Part shown: piece by piece, positions 1 to 10,526 of the stretch
Layout of the letters: every line of letters begins with the position of its first letter
How positions within the stretch are numbered: position 1 is the stretch's first letter
Assembly (NCBI GenBank): GCA_019096155.1
Contig: JAHCVI010000001.1
Span: 3,968,001-4,032,000, forward strand
Length of the DNA stretch: 64,000 nt
Reading direction: 5' to 3'
Source: Staphylotrichum longicolle
Taxonomy: Eukaryota; Ascomycota; Sordariomycetes; Sordariales; Chaetomiaceae
Translations under genes and position numbers: made by a program
The notes under the pieces: generated by a model
Told to the model about the DNA's origin: nothing
The model's input: the letters and a program-made list of their open reading frames with translations, nothing else
Databases searched by the model: none

Positions 1-99
1 GTCTATTCCGCCCCGTGAACCTCCGGTAGACACGGCTAACAGTGACACCTTCCAGTTCGTGCAGCGATAAACTCAGTTTCACACCTCTTCAACTTCAAC

Positions 100-1602
100 A
101 TGGCGACCACCAGTTCTACGCCCCAGAAGTTGACTTTTGGGATCGAGATTGAACTGCTGTTGAAACCCAGAGACAGAGACTACGTCTCCAACATCCTGCG
201 AGAACATGGATTCCAGCCGGCCATTCAACCCACCTCCGGGGACACCAACGACGCTGCCAAGACGAAAAACCGAGATGCAATCCGGAAGGGCGTGGTTCAG
301 ATGCTGCTTGACAGCGACATCGAGGCTGGCCTGAAGTCCGCCCTCTTCGACATCTGGACTGCCAAAGAGGAGGGCTCCCTTACAGAGGTGGCTGATCCAC
401 AGGGGGGGGATACTGTAAGCTGTTGTCTCCTGCTTCACTCATGTGTTCAACGTTAGGCCTAGAGACTAACTGTGACAACTTTAGGGGCCGTGGAGTTGGT
501 TTCGCCAATCTTGGACGCCGGTGATCTGGTATGGCGCAGGAATCTCGCGACAATCTTCAAGACTCTGAACGAAAACTACCACATCCTGCTCACCAAAGGT
601 TGCTCAATGCATGTCCACGTGGCGCCCAAGCCCAGGACCGGAGAAACTCATTCAGGCTCTCAATGGACGGTTGGCGGATTGCGTAATCTCGTGAGGGCAA
701 CCGGCATTTTCGACGAAGCGATCATGAAGATCATGCCTGCAGACCGCAAGCACAACATTTGGGCCAGATCCAACTTCCGGAGGCTCACCGACCCAACAAC
801 CAATATTATGAAAGGGCCGAGCAATGAGAAGCTCAGGGACGCCTTTGAAAAGGTTTCGTCTAAGGGGTGGAAACCCTTTTTTGACATCATTGACCAGCCG
901 AAGAGCAAATTGACTGTGTTGAACGAGCTCGGGCTTGCTGAGGAACGGCAGGTATCGATGAACTTTGCATCCATCGCGATGTACGGAACTGTCGAATTTC
1001 GACGTCCTCCTGGCGTCAAGTCGTCCGCCGAAGCACAGAAATGGGCCGCCTTTGCAGTGGCGTTCGTCTCTGCCAGTTTCAATCCATACTGGGACTATCG
1101 TTCATGGGCGAATGTCAAGCGTTACGCCACCGTCGAGGAACTTCAGTCCTTTATCAGCTCGGGAATTCAGCTTCTAGGCTGGCCGCAAGGGGTTCTGGAT
1201 CCCAAGACTCTCGTCGAGAACACATCGAGCAGACAGCCCCCAGAATATCATCATGCCGAAGAGATCATGCGCAAGTTGGCCAAGGCTAACAAGGAGAGCG
1301 CATTCGAGCAAAAGGTGAGGGTTATTCTTTTCATTTTGATCTGCTGTCAAGTTACCAAGGCTAACATGGTGATCTTTCTTCAGATCCGTTCACACCAGAA
1401 CAGCCCAGCGAGCACTCAATGCAGCAGTCCAAAAAGCCACCGCCCCAGTCCAGCCAATAGCCGTCCGGCTACACCACCCACGTCGAACACCCGGCCCGGA
1501 ACGCCAACAAAGGCCGCATCTACCCCCTCAAGCGCCAGCTCCAGCCCTCAGCCCAAAAAAAGCGGGCAAAAGACCACCTTGACCCAGCGACCCAGGCCCT
1601 AA
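100..1602 (+). CDS. Putative amidoligase-family protein, apparent frameshift in exon 1
   Basis: Exons 100-414, 485-1314 and 1384-1602. The protein resembles the eukaryotic amidoligase_2 family (glutamine-synthetase-like fold, thought to form amide or isopeptide bonds, physiological substrate unknown). Visible family features are GIEIE near residue 11, a VELVSPIL segment at the start of exon 2, a CSMHVHVAP metal/ATP-site-like motif and VEFRRPPG further on. The C-terminal ~70 residues are Ser/Pro/Thr-rich and probably disordered. Intron 1 has a good donor (GTAAGC), an ACTAAC branch site at 465-470 and acceptor at 483-484, but joining it leaves the frame off by one base. A G8 homopolymer at 402-409 lies just before the junction, and one further G would give the expected aromatic-Ala-Val-Glu-Leu junction. 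So the gene is either a fresh pseudogene or the assembly lost a base. Intron 2 (69 bp) is a multiple of three and stop-free, so retention would not break the frame. Family assignment is fairly sure; function is unknown. Confidence 0.7.
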
Positions 1603-1621
1603 AGAGGCAAAGGAAGACATA

Positions 1622-1655
1622 GAGGATGAGGATGAGGATGAGGATGAGGATGAGG
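1622..1655. repeat. (GAGGAT)n hexanucleotide microsatellite
   Basis: Five tandem GAGGAT units plus a partial one lie 20 bases after the amidoligase stop codon. In one forward frame they would encode alternating Asp/Glu and remain open to a stop near 1710, which resembles an acidic C-terminal tail. That frame is not continuous with the annotated C-terminus, because a TGA lies upstream. Confidence 0.8.
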
Positions 1656-1989
1656 AAAGAGATTATGCAAAACATCCCCCTAATAGTAAACGAGAAAACA
1701 CAATTCTATAAAGGAAGTTAAGATAGCAAAAACGATCTTTACAGCACAAAGAAGACCCTGATGTTTTTGCGGGAACTGACTGGTAAGATTTGCCCAACTC
1801 CCCTATTTTCATGGCAATAATCAGAAGCTTCTTGTCGCTTCAGATCCCTGACGGCTTCTGTCGCCAGGTGTTGGCCCTTTTTCGATGGTAAAGGTTGCTC
1901 AATCATACACATTCCCAGTCTGAAAATGAGTCTCTGTTGAATCCACAGCGTCAAGTATCCACCGAAGGCTCTCACTCCAAAACAAGTCT
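1656..1989. other. Intergenic, no gene recognised
   Basis: A short 3' flank between the amidoligase-like gene and the AA12 remnant. An 88-codon minus-strand open frame exists but lacks any recognisable family or signal. Confidence 0.5.
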
Positions 1990-2640
1990 GCCCTATTATA
2001 CTCAACCTCTATAGAGCACGTAAATTCCCCAACGGACCCGTCGCTCCCAATATACATGCGCGAAGAATGGGGATGTCAGGCGATGCCCGTCGGGCGCAGA
2101 CAAGTGCTCGACGAGCACGAGCTCTCATTCTGCGTCCACAGTACGTCCGAGTACCCCGCAGGACTCTCCTCGGGCGCTACGGGATGGTAGCGGCTGTCGT
2201 TTAGGCGCTGGAACGGCACGACGATGACCTTGTAGCCCGTCGCCGGTTACCGGTTCCAGGACCCGTGCAGCGAAACGAACAGGTTGGCAAAGTCCTTGTC
2301 GAACCTTGATCGACAACCGCGGCGGTGTGGACTTGGCAGCGCATGCGTCGTCGTCAAAGGTCGCGCTGGGCGTAATCATGAACTGCTGCCCGACCTTGAA
2401 TGTCTTGTCGGTGATGACCATGGGGTCGCCGACTGTCCAGCACGTCGGGTGGCCGTACCACTGCTCGTTGGACTTAGAGGGGTCGCCGACTGCATTTCCC
2501 TGTTAGAGCTGCATGCGCATGCCGCCTCGCTGATAAGGTCTGCGCATTCACGGTAGTTCAACTCTTCATCCGGGTTGTCGAGGTGCACTCCGACGGACCC
2601 GCCCCCGACGGCCCGTGTAAGCTAGTCTCCGCTGTTCTCG
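1990..2640 (-). pseudogene. Decayed AA12-like (PQQ-type sorbosone/pyranose dehydrogenase) fragment
   Basis: Translated across frames on the minus strand, this stretch gives a chain of blocks in the order expected for the central to C-terminal part of fungal AA12 / L-sorbosone-dehydrogenase-like enzymes: ENSGD, then HLDNPDEELNY, then EQWYGHPTCWTVGDP, KVGQQFMITPSATFDDDACA, LFVSLHGSWNR, PATGYKVIVVPF, GYSDVLWTQN, CLRPTGIA and RMYIGSDGSVGEF. The blocks are broken by at least three in-frame stops (after ENSGD, after HGSWNR, after TGIA) and by at least two frame changes. The stop after HGSWNR is TAA where relatives commonly have Gln, which fits a C-to-T change. No N-terminal half is seen upstream, where the PL9 gene begins, so the copy is also 5' truncated. 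Intact members are secreted PQQ-dependent sugar oxidoreductases; this copy cannot make one. Confidence 0.72.
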
Positions 2641-3032
2641 ATGCCCCAGACCCTGTTGCGTCGGGTTAGAGCTTTACGCTGGCTTAGAGCAGAGACGGGC
2701 CAACTCAACTCGAATCTAGTACTCACATGTTATTCCCGTCAAACACAAGAAGGCTCAAAGGGTGACGTCGTCTTTCGTGCCTGGCAGATCAACCTCAGGA
2801 GTCGGCACGGGTACAGTACAAGACATTGTGCACCTGGTGAATCTCCCTTCCTGCGGCGTTTGGGCCACCCGCAGAACCATTCTATTATCGCATGGCTAGC
2901 TACTGATCTCAAAGTATCAACCATGACTAAAAACTGGAAGAGGATCCAGTACCTCAGTTCGGCAGGCGCAAATCAACATAACTCCCGCTTCAAACCTCTG
3001 ACAAACTTCCCCATGTCAGGACATTTTCCACT
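2641..3032. other. Intergenic between AA12 remnant and PL9 gene
   Basis: No recognisable coding segment. A long plus-strand open frame here continues antisense through the pectate lyase and is a shadow of it. Confidence 0.5.
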
Positions 3033-4316
3033 TTACACCTCCTGCTTTGTAGTCGCCCCGATGGCAGCTCCAGACGTCGGCAGCAAGAAATTGCTCGGCT
3101 GGACCTTGCCGTTCGAGCCACGGGCGCCCTTCAGCGTTGCGGGATCCCTGCTCGCAAACGAGCTGTTGGACCAGGAGCCAGACTGCCAGGAGTTTCCGGA
3201 TGCGGAAACGGAGCTGACGAGGCTGACTTGCGAGCCCCCGACGTTGGAGACCGCAATATTGTTACGCAGGGTGGAAGACGAGCTGCGCATGTTGAACCCG
3301 ACGTCCCCGTTGTTCCACGCCGTGTTGCGCTCGAGCGTCAGCGAGCCCGTGTTGCCGTTGTCGATGAAGCCCTTCTTGAAATTGGCGAAGGCCATGCAGT
3401 TGCGAACGACATGGTTCACGGCCGGGCCATCGCTGATGCCCAGCTTGAACCCGTTGCCGTCGCCTTCAAAGGGCGAGAACTTCCACCGGTTGTAGCCGTT
3501 GCCCCAGGCGTAGACCTCTTCCAGCAGAACGGGGGAGGCGAACATGTACAGGTCGAGCCCGTCGTCGACGTTGTCCCACAGCCGGGCGTTGCGGAGCACA
3601 TTGCCTTCGCCGGAGCCGCTCTTGCAGGCGAAGCCGTCGGCGCTCTCGCCGTTCTTGCGAGGGTCCCGGTTTCGGTACGAGTCGAGGTTCAGGACCGTGT
3701 TATTTGAGGAGGCGCCTTCGAGCTGGAAGCCCGTCTCGTAGTTGTCGTGCGTCGAGAGCCCTTCGTAGTAATTGTGAGACGCGTCGCGGGCGTAGATTCC
3801 ATAGGGACCGTTGATCAACCTGGAAACAGATAAGCTGCCAATACTATCAAGAAGCAGGTTCTCTCGTACTCAAGGTTGTAAAACGCCCAATACTGGGCGT
3901 TTTGGATGTGGAAAATGCCCCGCTCGGCATTGGGCAGTGCTTCGTTGAGCGCTTTGGGGGTCCTGGATGTGTGTCAACACTTGAATTCTGCGCCCCAGAC
4001 TTCCCTGCCAATGGAATACTTACCCAGGCATGTTGTCGCCATTGATGATTACCTTTTCATTTTGGTAGGGCCGAACTGAGATGGGAGATGTTCGGGTTCC
4101 ACTCTTGCTGATCTGGATGTTGGCAGACGGAGCATATGTGCCTGCTCGAAGGTAAATTGTGTCGCCAGCGGCAGCAGCGTTGACGGCCGTCTGGATGGAT
4201 CCGTACGGACTTTCGAGTGTCCCTGAGCCAGTGCCTGTCGGAGAGACGTAGATGCTCTTGGCCGCAACGCCGCTCAGAAGACTGAGGGCTGAGCCCAAAG
4301 TATGAGAAACTCTCAT
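3033..4316 (-). CDS. Secreted pectate lyase-like protein, PL9 type
   Basis: Exons run 4316-4024, 3962-3870 and 3819-3033 on the minus strand, giving 390 residues. The first ~19 residues are a signal peptide (Leu/Ser-rich, ending VAA before KSIYVSPTG). The rest has the repetitive right-handed beta-helix look of pectate lyase family 9: YVSPTGTGSG followed by a GSIQTAVNAAAAGDTIYLRAG block, YGIYARDASHNYYEGL, a NVDDGLDLY stretch and GDGNGFKLG, which in PL9 enzymes surround the Ca2+ site and catalytic Lys. Expected activity is Ca2+-dependent beta-elimination of (1-4)-alpha-D-galacturonan outside the cell, releasing unsaturated oligogalacturonides. Intron phases (2 and 2) join cleanly and restore conserved residues (MPGTPKALNEALP and YNLELINGPYG). 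Length suits the family. Its 5' flank is about 1 kb with no other gene. Whether it is a lyase or a polysaccharide-binding relative would need assay. Confidence 0.85.
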
Positions 4317-5325
4317 TGTGGGTGTAGAGTTATCTCACTAGGAGGAATGCAGTGTAGCGAACCGTCGTGGAACATTACTCTGAAGTTATTCTCATGCTGA
4401 GGCATTGGGGAATTTATCATGGCCCCTTCTATCAGTTCAAACCAAATCGAGGACTCCACAGAGTTCCTGAATCACGGAGCGAAGGTCGATTTCGTTGCTT
4501 GCCCTCCACATCGCCAACGCTAAGCGGCGGAATAGTGATCCCCCCAATCAGATTGTGTCCCTGGAACTCCATCAAGATCTCCGAGTGGTGGACTTGATCT
4601 CCCGGAAGCAGCTGCTCCGCCATTCGCCAGGTCGCCTTGCTCCGTTTGCGAGGCTTCGGTGGGGCCGCCCAGGCGGTTACATCCAGGACCACGGGGCAGA
4701 GGCCCAGATCGAGGGAACTGCCCCGGTCTCCGACCTGTTGAAGTGGGGTGGGAACTGTCAGCTCCGTGTGGCCAGGCAGGGGCTTGGTTTCCATGTTGTT
4801 TCATCGAGCTTGGCATTGCGTTCTCTGGTTTTGCTGGCCAGTAACCTTCAGGTCGGTCCTGTTCCTTCCAAAAGCTGCTTTGTGATGGGAGAGGTAATTG
4901 GCCTTCCAGATTTTGTTTGAAAGCATGATCCAGAGTCACGAAGCAGACGCAAAGATCAAGCAATTTTCTGTCGTTGTTGGGTCCGTTTAAGCGGCCGATC
5001 TGGACCAAGCCAAGTTTACAAATCATCTCTTGTGAATCCCGGTGGGCTGTCGTCAACTAGATGCCCGATTGCGTCCCACTCCACCTTTGTAGCATTCTAC
5101 ACTCTGGAGTCCGTGAGATTACCGGCAACTCACGTCCGGCCCAAACGGCCAATTGCCGATCTTGGGGTTTGACATTCGTAATTCCCAAAGTTTTCACAAC
5201 TTTCACACCCCTCAAAGTCACAGCGTTTATACTACTTGGCTCTGATGTTCCAGAGTGATAGGGATCTCAAGAAGGAAAGAAAGTGTATCAAACTGGGGTA
5301 TGAGTGCTACCTTCCAGGTTGGTAC
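4317..5325. other. About 1 kb upstream of the PL9 gene, no gene recognised
   Basis: This holds the promoter side of the pectate lyase and the 3' flank of the flavin oxidase. Several overlapping open frames of 60-180 codons occur on both strands (for example minus 5056-4520), but none has a recognisable motif, a signal peptide or coherent intron signals. Confidence 0.45.
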
Positions 5326-6967
5326 TCATCTCTTGTTGGCCAGGCCTACCACACCACTCTTGTCGTCCTTGTCCAAATACCCAGCGATGACGCCTCTGGG
5401 GTCCCATGTCTTCCTGATGTGCATGAGCCTCTTGCCCTGCTCGTCCTCCCAGAACTTGGTGTTTCGGACCTGGAAATCGGCGTCACCCAGGTAGGAGCCT
5501 GCCAGGTGCGGCTCCAGCTCCGAGAAAATTCCTTTGACCCAGGACTGACAGAGGTCATCGTCCGAGTCGTCCTCCCAGATGGAGTATGTGGCAAAGTAAT
5601 GGTCCGTCTGCATGGACAGGGCCATGTCCTTCAGCTTGCCGTCGGCTACCGTGAAGCGCGAGGCTGGGTTCATTGCGTACCACAGCGTGAACGACTTTTC
5701 CGATGGCAGCGTGGTAAAAGCCTTCTCGAGAACTGAGACAACGTCTGCGTCGTTGTTTACGTAGCCGTTGTCGACGGCGTATCGGTGGCCGTTGGGGTTG
5801 GCGGCGTGTTGGTCATCGTATTCTTGAGCAAGCGACGTCTCCTTGCAGAACCACGAGATTACATGGCCGTGAGGCGCAGAATCGTGCGCAGGTTGCAAAG
5901 CGGCTCGAGCTTCCTCCTCGCTCATCTTCATCGTTACCAAGAGAATCGTAATGTGGCCGCCAGTGCGGCCTGGTATGTGGTTGCCGACGCACACAATCTC
6001 GGTGCCATCGTCATATGTGGGGGAGATCTGAAAGCAAGGCTTGTGTCAGCCGCCGTCGTCATGGAACGGTCAGGAGGTTGAGTCTCACATCCAGGATCCA
6101 CTGGAATGCTTTGCGGTAATCCTTCTTCTCGTAGATGTATGCAGAAGAGCGCATGTGAGTGAACTTCGGAAGTGTCTGAAGATAAAACCGTGTGACGATT
6201 GCCGGAAAACCTAACATGCGGTAAATTTGTGGTTACTGGTGTGTTTGTGATGGCTCAGAGTTCCCGAACTCACCAGGTCCGGACCCACGAGCAGCCCAAA
6301 AGAGATCGCTGTGTTGCTGTTCGTCACAGTGCAGCCTCTCACCGTTGGCCGTTACCACGTCGATGGCGAGCACTCGTTGGCATGAAAAGCCCCAGTTCTG
6401 CAAGCCAGCCATTAGCCCAAGAGGACACGTTACGTGGTTGTAGATCTTCCTCCTTGCCTTGCAGTTCCAGCCCATCCCTCCCTGAAGAAGAAAGCCACCC
6501 AGGGCAACGTCCGGACAATGCCCTCCAGGGAACATACGACCATGTGGATCTAGCAACCTGTTCACCATCCTCCCAGTCATGCTGGGGGAGGCTTGAAGGA
6601 TGCCTGTCTCGTTTTCGAGGTGAAAGTGGAAGAATTTGCCCAAATCGATTAAGACTGCATCGTCTCTCACACTCCACGCTGCCCAACTGTGACCACCAGA
6701 CCGCACTGATACGCGGCAGCCAAGCTGGTTGGCGAGGCGGACAGCCTCAACAATGTGAGCCTCAGTCGTGGCCTCCACCACGGCCAGGGGATAGCGTGAA
6801 GGCCTCCGATGGTTGAAGACACGGCCGACTCGGGCATGTTCGTACGTGATGCTGTCTTTCCAGATGATTGGGAACGAGGGTGGCAGCTCAGGTTTGGAGA
6901 GAAGACGCTTGTCGTTTGACATGCTCCTGACAAGAGTAGCAGTCGGCGGTTGGTTGAGAGAGCCCAT
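5326..6967 (-). CDS. FAD-linked oxidoreductase, berberine-bridge-enzyme type
   Basis: Exons 6967-6274, 6210-6089 and 6027-5326 give 505 residues. The N-terminal half is a PCMH-type FAD-binding domain with RSGGHS (residues 89-94), where His93 is the usual 8-alpha covalent flavin anchor. GGHCPDVALGG follows, with Cys151 at the position used for a second, 6-S-cysteinyl bond in bicovalent members. The C-terminus carries a BBE-type motif (FWEDEQGKRL...WDPRGV). Such enzymes oxidise alcohols, sugars or C-H/C-N bonds using O2 and are common tailoring or detoxifying enzymes in fungal clusters. No convincing signal peptide is seen, so a cytosolic or vesicular location is possible, although many relatives are secreted. 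It shares a divergent ~0.8 kb promoter with the MFS transporter. Both introns join in frame (FPAIVTRFYL, WILDISPTYDD). The specific substrate is unknown. Confidence 0.87.
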
Positions 6968-7785
6968 GACTCAGTGCAGCGCGCAGATATTTTGGATTCA
7001 ATGCGAGAAGGGGGAGGCAAGAAAGTGGCCAATCGTGGCGATTCAAGGTCTCAATGTATGTCGCGAGCCCCAACTTGGTAAGATTGGCTGCCAGCTCTTC
7101 TTTAAACATTGTCTGGCATCTGGACCCAACCCATTGTCCTCGAGCGACATTTACCCCCCTTCAACTCCGCTTCCCCATGGGGTAGACACAGCTCCACACT
7201 GGCAGGTACACGAGTTTAGGAGTTTTATTTTCTTTGCCGGAATGTGGGACGGTTTGCGGGTACCATACATCTTTGCAGGGCTTCGTCGCGGAACCAGCCG
7301 TCGCTGTGGTATTTATTACCCCTGGACCCCTGTATCCGCGAAGCTGGATCCCAGCCAGCGCCCTCCACATGGTCTGGTTGCTGGCCCACTTCGGCTGTGT
7401 TTCGGGCGACCACATTTGCAGCTAGCATCCAATATACGGCCGGCGCATGCTGGCGGGTCTCAACCCCATGTATCTGGTGACGCGTTTCTTAGACCTGGTA
7501 CATGAGTGTGACGGGAACAAAGTGGTCTCCCGACGCCAAGCACTGACCCCAGATTCCAGAACTGCAAGGCTCAAGCTGGGGTAACCGACAAACCTGCAGG
7601 CTGGAAGACTAGGGCGTTCTCAGACATCCGGGGGGGGAAGAACTTGCATATCAATCGCGACTCCTCCTAAAGACCGCGCTGCGGATCGTCCAACCTCTCA
7701 CCTCACTTCAAGAGAGGGAGATCTTTTCTCGCCACTCGATTACATTGGTCACACAACAACCCCTATCCTACCGGCCTCCGACAAC
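6968..7785. other. Divergent promoter region, flavin oxidase (-) and MFS transporter (+)
   Basis: No gene is recognised in these ~800 bases. Overlapping open frames of 60-80 codons in several frames are not supported. A GTGGTCTCCCGA string near 7515 loosely resembles the reverse complement of the motif found at 11828 and 15218, but with two extra bases, so it is only suggestive. Confidence 0.4.
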
Positions 7786-9661
7786 ATGTCAGCCCCGTCC
7801 GAAGTGGCAAGCGAGAAGGTCGCGAAGAAGGAGACGCTGGGGAACGTCCAACTTCGGCACCATGAAACCAACGAGATCATCCTCGTCCCGACACCCACCG
7901 ACGACCCTAACGACCCATTGAACTGGTAACAAGGAACATTTGGCTCAATGGCCATGGGACCGCGCTGACAAGGGCATACCGCCAGGTCCAAAGGCTACCG
8001 ATTGTACATTGCCGGCCTCGTCTCCGTCACCATTTTTCTCAGCAACTTCCTCGCGGCCGGGCCGACCGTTGCTATCGTCCAGATCGCCCAAGATTTCTTC
8101 GGCGACTCGAACTTGAGCCTCGACGGAAGCATTGCCAAGGTCTCATATTTTTTCACGACCACCGCCCTTCTCCAGGGCATGGGCAACCTGCTCTGGATGC
8201 CGATCATGATCAAGTACGGACGCCGGCCGCTCTACATATTTACCTTTGCCATGTACACGGCCTGCGCAGGATGGGCCGGCGCCCCAACCTCTATGCAGTG
8301 TACTGGCTGCTCGGATTCTCATGGGCTTCGCCAATGGCGCAGCTGAGTGCCTTGCTCCGTTGACGATCTCTGATATCTTCTTCCTCCACGAGCGTGGAAC
8401 TATCATGGCGTAAGCTGTCTACATCTGACCCAGCCGAGCCGTGAAGAGCAGCAAAGCTTACAGATTTTCGTACCTTAGTCTTTACACCGCCTCGCTCTCG
8501 GCTGGGGTCGGTGGCGGCATCCTCATCGCCGGCCTCATCACGATCCATCTCCACTGGCGATACATCTACTACATCTCGACCGCCTTGATTGGTTGCTGCA
8601 CCATCTTGATCTTCTTCACCCTACCCGAGACGGAGTACCGGCGCTCAGCTGCGTCACAAGACGAGTCCAAGATCACCAGAGAAACAAGTGCGGTTGGGTC
8701 CAAGGATGAAGCGAACACCAAAGTTGCTCACGCCGAGTTAGGTTCTGCGCCTCAGTCAACGAGACGCACATGGGTTCAAGAGTTGCGAATCTTCACCGGG
8801 TCTTACACGGATGAGAGTCTGCTGAAGCTCTTTATTCGGCCCATCGTGCTCCTGACCCTGCCCCCGGTTGCGTGGGCCACCCTCGTCATGTCGGTGACCA
8901 TTGGGTTCTTGGTCGCCATCACGTCCAACTTTGCCAGTGCTTTCCACACTCTGTACGGCTTCGAGACCTACCAGACCGGTCTTTGCTTCATTGCGTCCCT
9001 GATCAGCTCGTTGATCGGCGTCTTTTTTGGCGGGCATCTCAGCGACATGATTGCCGACTACTTCACCAAGCGAAACAACGGTGTTCGAGAGCCCGAGATG
9101 CGTCTCCCGGCCATGGTCGTTTCATTGATTACGAGCCCTCTGGCTCTGATTCTTTACGGTGTGGGAATTGGAAAGGAGCTACATTGGATTGTTCCTACCA
9201 TTGGCTTGGGTCTTTGTAAGTTTAAGGCTGGCCGTGAGAGAGTGAAGGCGAGGAGCTAACCGAAGTTGTCGCAGTGAACTTCTCAATTGTGCAGGTCACG
9301 AACATTAGTCTTGTCTACACCATTGACGCATACCGCCCAGTGGCTGGGGAGATCACTGTCTCTCAGTTTGCCTTCAAGTGTGAGTCTCAGCCTTCCCCTC
9401 CCCTTTGCCAAGTTGCCTGACTGACGCAATCGCGGCCCAACAGCTGCCTTCGGTTTTCTCCTCTCTTTTTACACGAATCCTTGGATTGCCCAGGCCGGAT
9501 ATGTCAAAGCATTTGGCGCAATGGCGGGCATTTCTGGAGGCGTCATCGCGCTCTGGCTTGTGTTTTACTTCTTCGGCAACAGGATCAGACATGTCAGCTG
9601 GGGATGGGGCTTCATCCGGAGACTTGCTCATTGGCATGAGGATCGTGAGGTTGGCGAGTAA
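7786..9661 (+). CDS. MFS (DHA1-like) transporter, apparent 1-bp frameshift
   Basis: Exons 7786-7925, 7986-8409, 8464-9215, 9275-9379 and 9444-9661, about 546 residues. The N-terminus has the fungal MFS signature PTPTDDPNDPLNW followed by SKGYRLYIAG. Later visible blocks are YGRRPLYIF after TM2, LMGFANGAAECLAP, the long cytosolic loop after LPETEYRR, and the last helices ending NPWIAQAGYVK and FGNRIRHVSW. All introns join in frame, but within exon 2 the reading frame must shift by one base around 8299 to pass from AGWAGAPTSMQ into VLAARILMGF, both of which are expected MFS sequence. The gene is therefore a recent pseudogene, or there is a base error here. A 46-bp intron (8253-8298) would also restore frame but would delete part of a membrane helix. 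The family exports or imports small organic molecules by proton coupling. The position suggests it serves the surrounding metabolic cluster. Confidence 0.78.
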
Positions 9662-10526
9662 CTCGGTACCATGTGCTGTATATAACAGGGCTTGAGAAGC
9701 GGAACACGGTTTGTGCAGGGTGTGCAAGTAATGGAGGTTGGTTCCAGGCAAGTCTCTGGTCGACCTGGCAAGGTGCCCTGGACGAACGTTTTACACTGCT
9801 ATCCATCGACGTTTTCCTCTGCACGTCTGATGTGGCTTGCATACCCAGTCCAGAGACTCCAACCAACAGAGTTGCCTCACCAACAAATTTTTGGGAGCAA
9901 ATGGCGATGGATTCCCTGATGACAACGGCATGCGTGGCTGGTTGAGACAACAAGCTTCCCGAAACCAAGAACTGCGATCTCCTGGATTCTCCCCTGCTTG
10001 CTGGACCCTTGTCTGTAACCCTCGTCTGAAACCCTGTCATTGTCCCGGAGTTCACTCCGTTCGATTCGTGCTCGGCTGTGGTCCACCATCCGGTAAATGC
10101 GGGGTTGAGGGCGAGGGTCGGTTTCGGTTTCGTGTCTTAGATGCAGGATCATGCAGCACTGTTCGCTTTGGTCAGGGGTGTCTAGGCCGGACGGTGGAGA
10201 AGGGGGGGAGTGGGTGTCCCCCAACCCCACCTCATGTTGGGGTGACTGGCACTGACTGCCGTGACAGGATTGTGATACACCTGGCCTGGCCTCACTAAGA
10301 AGATCTGGATGCCACGAGTGGAAGGGAGAATTTGGGGTACGTAACTAAGCCAGGAGGACCTACAGCACACACGAAAAGAGAGACATAATACACAGTCAGC
10401 ATCAACAAGGCACAACTGCCCTTCCCGTCCGAGACCCGCCTGGCGTATCGAGACACAAAACTGCGAATCACTCAGCACTTCACCTCTCATCTACCATCAG
10501 CAGCTTTCCAGTTCACATCACTCACC
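9662..10526. other. Intergenic, MFS 3' flank and SDR promoter
   Basis: No gene recognised. The 150 bases before the SDR are C/A-rich and end in a pyrimidine-rich leader, consistent with a fungal promoter and 5' UTR. Confidence 0.45.

Noticed and set aside
415..462. Alternative 48-bp intron in the amidoligase gene that keeps frame
   Set aside because: It ignores the excellent ACTAAC branch site and acceptor at 484 and inserts unconserved residues before the conserved VELVSP block.
2641..3495. 284-codon plus-strand open frame
   Set aside because: It runs antisense over the spliced PL9 gene; the minus-strand reading has a signal peptide and family motifs.
8253..8298. Possible 46-bp intron in the MFS gene that would restore frame
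   Set aside because: It would delete residues of a membrane helix conserved in the family; a base-level frameshift is simpler.
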